NCBI GenBank assembly: GCA_037176845.1
Contig: JAYKXP010000339.1
Coordinates: 1-24,524, forward strand
Length of the DNA: 24,524 nt
Reading direction: 5' to 3'
DNA from: Paramarasmius palmivorus
Lineage: Eukaryota > Basidiomycota > Agaricomycetes > Agaricales > Marasmiaceae
Below are positions 17,271-24,524 of this stretch, piece after piece. A program made the translations under genes and the position numbers. How positions within the stretch are numbered: the stretch's first letter is position 1; the number at the start of each line of letters is the position of its first letter. The notes beneath the pieces were generated by a model. It saw only the letters and a program-made list of their open reading frames with translations, was not told the origin of the DNA and ran no database searches.

Positions 17271-18711
17271 CTATTTCTTCTGCTCAGTTAGATGCTACTT
17301 CTGCAAACCTTCTTAGGTGTATCATTACCACATAATCCATTTACATGTATTGATACATTCTCAAGCTGCCTCTGCTTACTCTCATGGTCTTTTACAGACT
17401 TTACTGTATTTCTCATTACACTGTTAATCACCTCACTTGTATGTTGTACAACATCTGTAATGCCATGTGTATCAGTTTCATCATGTTCGGTGGGCTATAT
17501 TAGCCAAAATAGGTGTTTTACTTTCGGCATGTAAAAACAGGGAATAGTGTGCTGGGCACTTTGACAAGGAGCTGACTTTGGGACCATGAGGACCTCCCTT
17601 CATATGTTAAATCTAAATTATTTGCAAGTCGTAATACATCCTTTCCAGCCAGATATAGCAGGTTGAACCAAGGGACTAACCACATTTTAAACAATTTTTG
17701 CTGAGTCTCTGCTCTGTGAGGGAGTCTTGTATCTTTGGTTGTGCTTCTTCTCCTCAACGTTGGAGCATTTGCTCAGTCTGGGAGTTCTGGAGCTTCAGCA
17801 CTTACCTTCAATACTTGTTTTCCTGGGTGGGTGGCCAGCCTCTGGCACACCTGTTCTTTTGGTGTGAAGATTGACTTATACACAATCTTCACCTTCCTTT
17901 CTGTGCTCATTTAGTAATGTCCTTATCCCTTTTGGTTTTACAACAATGCACTACAACACAAATGCAGCACAAATGTCACCACTGCAACATGAATGCGGCA
18001 CAAGCAGTTATTTAATAGCCCCAGTTTTGTATCTATTCAGGAAGGCTTTTTACTATTCAGAAACTTGACCTTAAACAAAGTATTTCAGGTAAATCATGAA
18101 GCTCTCCAAAGCTCAATACATCCTTGCAGGAATCAGGTCTTATGAAGTACTAGGTATCATGATGGCTGAATTGAGCTTGATTTGAAGTGATTCAGTTTAC
18201 ATTTCTGGGGATTTGGTTTTCTGTTTGTCAGGAGTTGCTTCTGTCGACCCGAAGTTGCTCCTGATATGTGCTAATTCAGAGTGAATTTCACTATCTCAGA
18301 TTTGTGGCTAATCTTTTGATATTATCTCTATAATAATTACTGAATCACAACACTTCGGTTGCTATTTCATGCTAGATTCTGCTCAGCTGAATTTCATCTG
18401 AATGTGGTGTGCTAGGCTGTTTGATGGTCTGATTCCGAGTTGTTCCTGATGGTCTAGAAATGCTGATGTTACTAGTACCAGGCTTGGTAGCTTTTGCAGC
18501 CACTGTCATAGGTGGCTGCCCCAATGAAAAAGGTGAATATAAACTTCACACACAGTCTCAAGAATTTCTTAAACGGCTGTAAATTTGAAAGCAGCTTCTC
18601 ATCAAATAATTGGTATGTATGATACAGATTGAATAGCTTGGTCTTACGGTCTATAAAAATGCATGAAAGGAGGTAAATGACAATGTCCAGATGAATGAGA
18701 ATGACTTGTCA
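17271..18711. other. Gene-poor stretch between repeat B and the WD-repeat gene
   Basis: AT-richer sequence without a gene I can support. Two minus-strand open stretches are hydrophilic and codon-like but unrecognised: 17288-17494 (68 codons, polar, possible coiled coil) and 17518-17757 (79 codons, Arg/Lys-rich start). They are in different frames and could be remains of one gene or element. The 3' flank of the WD-repeat gene lies at the right end. Confidence 0.4.
18496..18519. repeat. Perfect 8-bp inverted repeat, 8-nt loop
   Basis: GCAGCCAC (18496-18503) and GTGGCTGC (18512-18519) around TGTCATAG. It lies about 200 nt past the stop codon of the WD-repeat gene. No T-run follows on either side; role unknown. 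Confidence 0.6.
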
Positions 18712-20959
18712 TCATAACGACCAGATTTTTAATGTTGCGTCTCGTGCTCCGGAGACCATATACCGATCCATGTATCGTAGCCGTTCAGTAGTTTTTGTGT
18801 GCCCATTTGTGAGAAGTGTAGAATGTTGCATGCTAGTGCGATTGTATATCTGGGACGATCATCAGCATGGATTGCACGTTACAGAGTAACAGAGTTCCAA
18901 CCTTGATTCCGTTCTCACCAGTTGCAGCCACCACCTTCCTAGTATCAAATTGCAGCGCAGTCACTGGATGGTCATATTTCAATGTCTCGAATATGCTGCC
19001 CGTCCGGAGATCCCATATCTTTAAAATTCATGAGCACAGGAAGGTATGATATGATTGTGCGACAAACCCGGATAGTCTTGTCTAAACTACCGCTCGCAAC
19101 GTGTAATTCATCGAACTGAAGACATGTAACAGGTGCTGTATGTCCCATAAGAGTTCTATGAGCTTGTCCGGTACGCACTGGGATTTGGAGGTCAGCAATG
19201 AAACAGTCAGTGACTTTGGTTGCGCGACTCACTATCCCACATTCGTACAGCGCCATCCCCACTTCCGCTGACAAGGCCATAACCCCAGAACTGAACACCG
19301 CCAACAAAGTCTTCGTACATATCCCAGCTTCCGTCGGCATACGGTGGTGTGGGAACAGCGAAAGTACCAATAGAGTTGGCGGCTCCAGCAAACAAGCTCC
19401 CTGAGAGGGACGCACTCGGAGCTGCTGAGGTTTGGTGTGATATAGCCCATAGAATATCCATGGTCATCACACATTGTCCGGTCGTCAAATCCCATTGTCG
19501 AAGCGTTTTGTCCGAGGCACCGGTTACCTGAAGTAGATGAAGACGGTCAGCGCGTCGAGCCATCGAGATATACACGTACCAGACATTCGTCTTCGAAGAA
19601 GAGGGCAGTCACGGCTTTAGTATGTCCTTCAAGCACCCTTACGCAGGATTTGTCCTCCTTCTCCTTTTCCTTCCCATTTCTAATTCCATTTATCTTCGAC
19701 TCGTTGTCCTCTATCTCCTCTTCTTCTGCGACGTCACTTAAGCTCACAAGCTCGCCTTCGTCTCCCCAACCATCGCCGTCAGAATCAACGCGTCTAAGAT
19801 CCCATAAATCTCACGGTCCCATCCTCGCTACCTGTCAGACAGACGTGACTTTTCGACCTGAATTGTCTTTACTGTTGCTGTATGTCCTCTTAACCGTCCG
19901 ACTTCAGAGCCTGAAAACAAGTCCCATACTCGAGGTTGAGGATCCTCTTGCGAGGCACTGACGAGGGTACCATAGGGTTCTGAGAAGTCTAGCGCAGTTA
20001 TTGGGGTATTGTGGCCTTCTAGTGTCTGAAATGCAACAAAAGTTCCGTGTTAAGGGTACTAGGCAATATCGACCCACCATAAAAGCAATTCCAGGCGGAA
20101 GCTCATCATGTTCAGAAGGTAAGAAAGCTGGACCTTTACGACGACAGAGAACTGTGTGGCAGATGAAGCCCTTGTGGTTTGTGAGCTTTGGAGGCATGAA
20201 CTGTTTTGATTGTTCAAAGTCGAGGCGTTCCTTAACGCCTTCTACTGAGAATGTGGCCAGTCAGTGATTTTCAGCGGAAATCATCGCAGCATGCGTACAC
20301 TCTGCATCCACTCTAGTTCATCCTCTTGCAATTTCAGGAGATCACGTTCTAGCTTTGCGCGTATATCATCCAAGGCCTCGATCTTGTGGTTAATCTCGGA
20401 GATTTCGCTATTAATCAGACTCTGAGGAAGGTATGAGACGATTTGACGAAGGGATAACAACTGGCGTACCCGCTTGACATGGATGTTCTCCTTGTCCCTC
20501 TGGATTTCTTTACGCTGCCTCAATAACTCATCCTTCCCAAGCATCTTGGTAGCACTCAAGCTCCTCTTCCTTTCTTTCCTCTTCTCGTGGTCCCCTCCGC
20601 CGGCGATACCAGTACCACGTCGTCGTCGCTTGCCACGCTCCTCCCGTCGTGCTCCTCTTCCTCACCAACAAGCCTCTAGCAATCATACCCAGCTTCTTCA
20701 GACCAATATGGGGCGCATCAACGCTCCTCGTCTGCCGTCTCCTAGTCCGACTCAATCTGCGGTTGGTATGGTGGCATTGAATCCCCTCACAAGACACATC
20801 CGATGCGACACCCACTGGCTCCGGAACCTCTTCGCTAAGCAGCTCCTCAGTCGCTTCCACAATCTCTAAATCTCGGGAAGTGATCCGCCGACTTCCCATG
20901 CTCAGCCTCAGAGTGCACGTCCTAGGGTCGCGAAAGTGATCCATCCGAGGACGTGCCAT
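18712..20959 (-). CDS. MDV1: Mdv1/Caf4-like WD40 mitochondrial fission adaptor, 7 exons, with frame breaks
   Basis: Mdv1-type proteins link Fis1 on the outer mitochondrial membrane to the dynamin Dnm1 during fission. I see an N-terminal part ([19 protein letters not shown]), a coiled coil (20281-20559) and seven WD repeats ending KIWSL-stop at 18712. Introns that restore the frame, all GT-AG: 20245-20300, 20026-20077, 19528-19579, 19178-19232, 19019-19067, 18850-18901 (49-56 nt). After joining, typical blades appear ([48 protein letters not shown]). Exon 1 changes frame around 20580-20670 (two one-base losses, or an unlikely GC-rich 82-nt intron). Exon 3 has single-base gains near 19850 (AAAA run) and 19805. 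So this is either a recently damaged gene or draft-sequence error. Start chosen at the first ATG, 20959. Caf4 is the alternative name within the same family. Confidence 0.85.
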
Positions 20960-21469
20960 AAATTTCTCCGGTGACAGACTGTCTTGCTGTTCTGGATGAT
21001 AGCGTGGCCGCAGAGTTCATCATCTTGGGTGTCATGATGGACGGGAGCCACTAGGAAATTTACCAGTAAAAATTAGTATGTGTTCGGCAGATAGTTTTTC
21101 ATGAAGAGGTCGCGTACATTCAGAGAGCAGCCTCGTCGAGTCCATGCTTTTTATGGCTGAAAGGTAGCCGACAAAACCTTTTGGAAAAGAGCTAGCTTGC
21201 CAGTTTCCTGACGATGACGAGGTGGTTGTTGTGGAGTCCGTTACCAGTGGTCAAGGGCAGCACGCGCATTTCGTTTGCGGTCTTCTGTGTTGGGCTGAGA
21301 GGATGCCGTGGCATCGCAGACATGAGACAAATGCAGTCGACGACTGCCAAAAGTCGAGGAAGAAAGACTTTTGAAAAGTCAGCTGAGAAAGTTTGCGACT
21401 CTTTGAGACCGTGAACGCTACGAATAATCCGCAAGCAACTCGTTTCCCACGCGCGACCTTGCTTCGTCC
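20960..21469. other. Intergenic region between divergent genes
   Basis: About 510 bp separates the divergent starts of the WD-repeat gene and the plus-strand gene, so it probably holds both promoters. A TTTCCCACGCGCG stretch (21443-21455), similar to G1/S (MBF/E2F-like) sites, lies just before the plus-strand ATG. A minus-strand 80-codon open frame (21192-21434) has no recognisable motif and I do not call it. Confidence 0.35.
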
Positions 21470-23593
21470 ATGTCGTTCAGATCAACGACAAAGCTCCCTT
21501 AATAACGCCCCCAGCATCACCCCCGACGTCGAAAAAGGCTTCCTCTAATTCATCTCGTGGCAGGTCAACGTCGGTCTCCCTCTTAAAACGTACACGCCTC
21601 TCCTCGTCGCGTGCGCCCTCTGTTGCATCGCACTCGGCACACGCGGAAGATAACAATAACAATAACAATGTCGTCGACGTCGTACACGAAAGAGAACAAT
21701 CAGTCAAACGACTCATGGATACCTGGGCTCAATTGGAGGAAAGATATTCACGCCTATGGAGGAGGACGATATTGTGATTTGATTACCGGGATGTGGTAAA
21801 AGACAGGGAGTTTTTGAGAGGAATGAGCACGAGATGGGAATTTTGGAAGGCTTGGGGGCGGATGAAGAAGAACGTATCCCAGGTCTAGGAGCGCGAGCAG
21901 GATAAGTTCTACTAGCACACGTGAAAGCGGCACTAGCAAGATGGGACGGTGAAGAAAGCGAGGACGAACTCGACTCTTTGCCCATACCAGTCGTCAACAA
22001 AACCTGATACAGCAAGCGACGATAATGATGTCCAAGACAGCGAGCCTGGCGAAGACGACGCAGAGGAAGCAGAAGATATTGCCGCCTTCATTGCGCCTTC
22101 TACCAGAGTGCGTGCCTTGGATCCCAATGATGCGGAAGACGCGGCAGAATTGCAAGAATTCTCGAGGCAGAAAAGCGGAGAAGAGAATATATGGAAACGA
22201 GGAGACAGACGATGAGCAGAGTGCTTTGCACGGTTCGTTTGCTTTACTCTTCACTATTTTTTGCGCTTGTGTTTACAGTGTTGGGCATTCTAGAAGACTC
22301 ACCGGTCTGCCCTCGAAGACGGCAGCAGTCGCCTTGAACTTTCTCGGAGCAGCGACCAGAACGAAAACGCGTGACGCGCGTGCTAGCGAGTCCGTGGACG
22401 ATGCAGACTCCGAAGACGAACTAGCTCTCCGGGATAAAACGATTCCCAATGCTGGTTGGCAAGGGACACTCAATCAATACGTACACTAGAACCGATTCCG
22501 CGTTGATACTACGACGCCCAAACCAAAACGCTCTATTGGCTCCAAAATTGGCTTAGGTTCAAAGAGCGATCGCACCTTGCAGCTTCAGAGACACCTCCTC
22601 ATTTCCCATTCTTGCTGCACCATCACCACTTGTTCCCATCACATTAGTAGCGATAACGACACATACTGCAACGACTACACAACAGCCGTTCCTATCTCTC
22701 CGAGCGTTCTCCAGACGATACCCTCGCTTTAAAACACTTCCACCTTCGTCTCCATGCCCTCATCTTCACCACCACTTCCCTCTTCACCATTCCTCCATCT
22801 TCTCCCACCAGCGCCATCTTCACCACCTCTTGCGCCATCGTTCTCCTTCTGAGTGTGGCCACTCCGCTCCACTTGCTAACTTAACAAACATCGCGGCGTC
22901 TTCTGGTGCCTCTCCTCCGCCGCCTTTCGTCGGCCGAGCAACAGCCAGAACGGAAAACAGAATCAGACAAAGCAGAATCAGACTCCGAACACCGCAACAT
23001 CGAGTTTTGCTCATCCTATCCAAAATGCGGTGCCAGTAGTGCTCATTGGAAAGTACCAAGGAAAACCTGGCCTCTTCAGGAAAGAGCTTCAATCCCTTAT
23101 CCCTCAAGATACGATTGAATTTACCCTCGACCGCCCACATTCCACGAGTAGAGACCTTTCAAAGGAAATGTTAAAGAAAGGAAAAGCATGGGCCAAAAAA
23201 ACTTTCAACTTCATCTGTGAAAGATACTAAGCCATCTTCAGCACCTCGACCAAAAGGAAAGGAAAGGAGAGGCCGTCGGTTAAGGTCCAGCACCTAAAAC
23301 GAGGGCGACGCGCTATCCTCGGTCTCAGTTAAACCTGACCCAAGATATGGAATCGGTCGAGAGAGTAACGCTCGGAGAACACGGTCCCTTTTACATTGCA
23401 AAATAGCCCTATACGTCCCGAAAAACATTCGAAAACAAACTACACTCCTCTTCACCCAGACATCCGGGAAAATGGAAAGGAAAAGCACAAGAGGTATGAA
23501 ATCGACAGTCAGCGAGATGAAGAACCTGACTCAGATGGTAGCACTCGCTTTGTCAGTGGTCCGAAGAAGAGGAAACGTGCAAGGTCTTCATAG
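21470..23593 (+). pseudogene. Possible Scm3/HJURP-like centromere protein gene, multiply frame-broken
   Basis: Coding-like pieces follow one another in shifting frames. Ser/Pro/Lys-rich N-terminus (21480-21640), an Asn run from (AACAAT)3 at 21652-21669, then KRLMDTWAQLEERYS (ATG at 21715) followed, across one-base slips, by EEDDIV, DLITG, DVVKDR and FLRGMSTRWEF. That W...EERY...EDDIVDL-TG---DRG pattern recalls the Scm3 heart domain, which chaperones the centromeric histone CENP-A; this is recall, not a search. Next come an acidic tract (about 22015-22147), a likely 46-nt intron (22233-22278), Ser/Pro-rich sequence and a basic tail GPKKRKRARSS with stop at 23591-23593, a nuclear-localisation-like end. 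Several breaks sit in G or T runs. Family assignment is tentative; that a broken gene is present is more secure. Confidence 0.4.
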
Positions 23594-24524
23594 CTTCAGA
23601 GGCCAATGTTCGGAAAAACTTGTATCAAACGTCTCCTTCATATGGTAAGCTCCCTCTTTTTTGCGTGCGCCTCAATTGTTTTGCTATTTCATTGAATTAA
23701 CGTATGAGTAGATGAGCTTGAAGTGCAACAATCGACATTTCCTCGAAACCTCGGGCCCCCAAAGCAAAAACCACAAACTTGATCACTATGACGTTAACCT
23801 CCGAACAGGCAGAACAGAAACCCATCCCAATCAAAGGCTCCGAACTGGATCCTGGCTCCCACCCCCGAGGCGGCGACAGTCCTAACATTGGATTCCCATA
23901 CCCACCAATCGTATTTGCCAGGATACCCCAAAACGAGGAGCCACAACATTTAATTTCCTATTTTACGATCCCCGTGCTCAATCGATCTTATCCAAACCTT
24001 TCCATCAGTTATCAGCTCATATTTGGTGGAGGGCTGGATAAGGCCACTCCCGGATCAGTAACGATATGGTCAATCAGATCCGGAGATGCCTCATCGTTTC
24101 TCAAGCCCTTTGCGCGTGGGCCAATCTCACCACCTTAACCCTATGAGGGCGATCCCCATAAAGCACAACCATCACCTCGCTCTCCTCGACATTCCCGCCA
24201 CGAAGCTCTCGTGATCCATTTTTAGCTTCAGATGCAATCACCTGGTAGCTCCTAGCTCGAGCCCAGAACTATAATGATGACACCAACGCATCGGCCCATT
24301 CCACATCCGTACTCATATGATCCAAACCTCAGTCGAGCACATTACCAACCAGAGTCATCCTCAACACGGAAACCCGAACAGAAGACGAGGCTGTAGGGTC
24401 AGAGCACATCCATCGGCGCCCGCCAATACTCTCCTGCGTCAAGATCACATCCTATGCACCACGAGGGCCAGAGAACGTCCCCCCTGTGAATCACAACACA
24501 CGCACAGCTACTCTGTCAAGAGGA
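23594..24524. other. 3' flank with no convincing gene
   Basis: Mostly Pro/Ser/His-coding-like composition on the plus strand but with frequent stops. The longest frame from an ATG is 23788-24138 (116 codons, starting MTLTSEQAEQ); it has no motif I recognise, and after its stop other frames look equally plausible. It could be a further frame-broken gene running off the right edge. Confidence 0.35.

Noticed and set aside
20580..20661. 82-nt GT-AG intron in exon 1 of the Mdv1-like gene that would restore the frame
   Set aside because: It is GC-rich, longer than the other six introns, lacks a branch-point-like sequence and pyrimidine tract, and would remove an acidic stretch resembling that of relatives. 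One-base losses are more likely, though not proven.
1..24524. CRISPR array, bacterial operon, rRNA or tRNA genes
   Set aside because: No regularly spaced identical repeats with unique spacers, no Shine-Dalgarno-led gene series and no RNA-gene signature; introns and element types indicate a eukaryote.

Overview
The window looks like a transposon-rich arm of a fungal chromosome, most likely a basidiomycete (Agaricomycetes). Three things point there: Ty3-type gag/pol proteins of a kind common in that group; a DIRS-type tyrosine recombinase carrying the GHSF-x-IGGA signature; and host genes with very short introns (46-56 nt). I could not run any database search, so family names rest on motifs and recall.

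Layout. 1-6973 (minus strand) is the 5' part of a well-preserved Ty3/gypsy-like LTR retrotransposon. It has a 1.75 kb LTR (5223-6973), a primer-binding site, gag, a protease ORF and the start of pol (reverse transcriptase, running off the left edge). The three reading frames are stepped by -1 each time, and each step carries a canonical slippery heptamer followed by a possible hairpin. This predicts a double -1 frameshift gag-pro-pol strategy. 6974-10267 (minus) is the 5' part of a Ty1/copia element that the Ty3 element apparently landed in. Its single long frame is open except for three in-frame TGA codons, and its primer site matches a half-tRNA of initiator methionine. 10268-17270 is an old repeat block: three long same-orientation LTR-like copies (A, C, B) separated by a decayed DIRS-type RT/RNase H (minus) and a decayed tyrosine recombinase (plus). 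Stop codons, a lost catalytic Arg and missing CpGs suggest decay by cytosine deamination.

17271-24524 is host gene space. A minus-strand gene (18712-20959, seven exons, coiled coil plus seven WD repeats) is an Mdv1/Caf4-type mitochondrial fission adaptor. A divergent plus-strand gene (about 21470-23593) may be an Scm3/HJURP-like centromere protein. Both carry several one-base frame breaks. The last kilobase shows no convincing gene.

Together the left half reads as a nest (Ty3 in copia in an older LTR-like repeat) beside damaged host genes. The most novel feature is the predicted dual frameshift arrangement of the Ty3 element.
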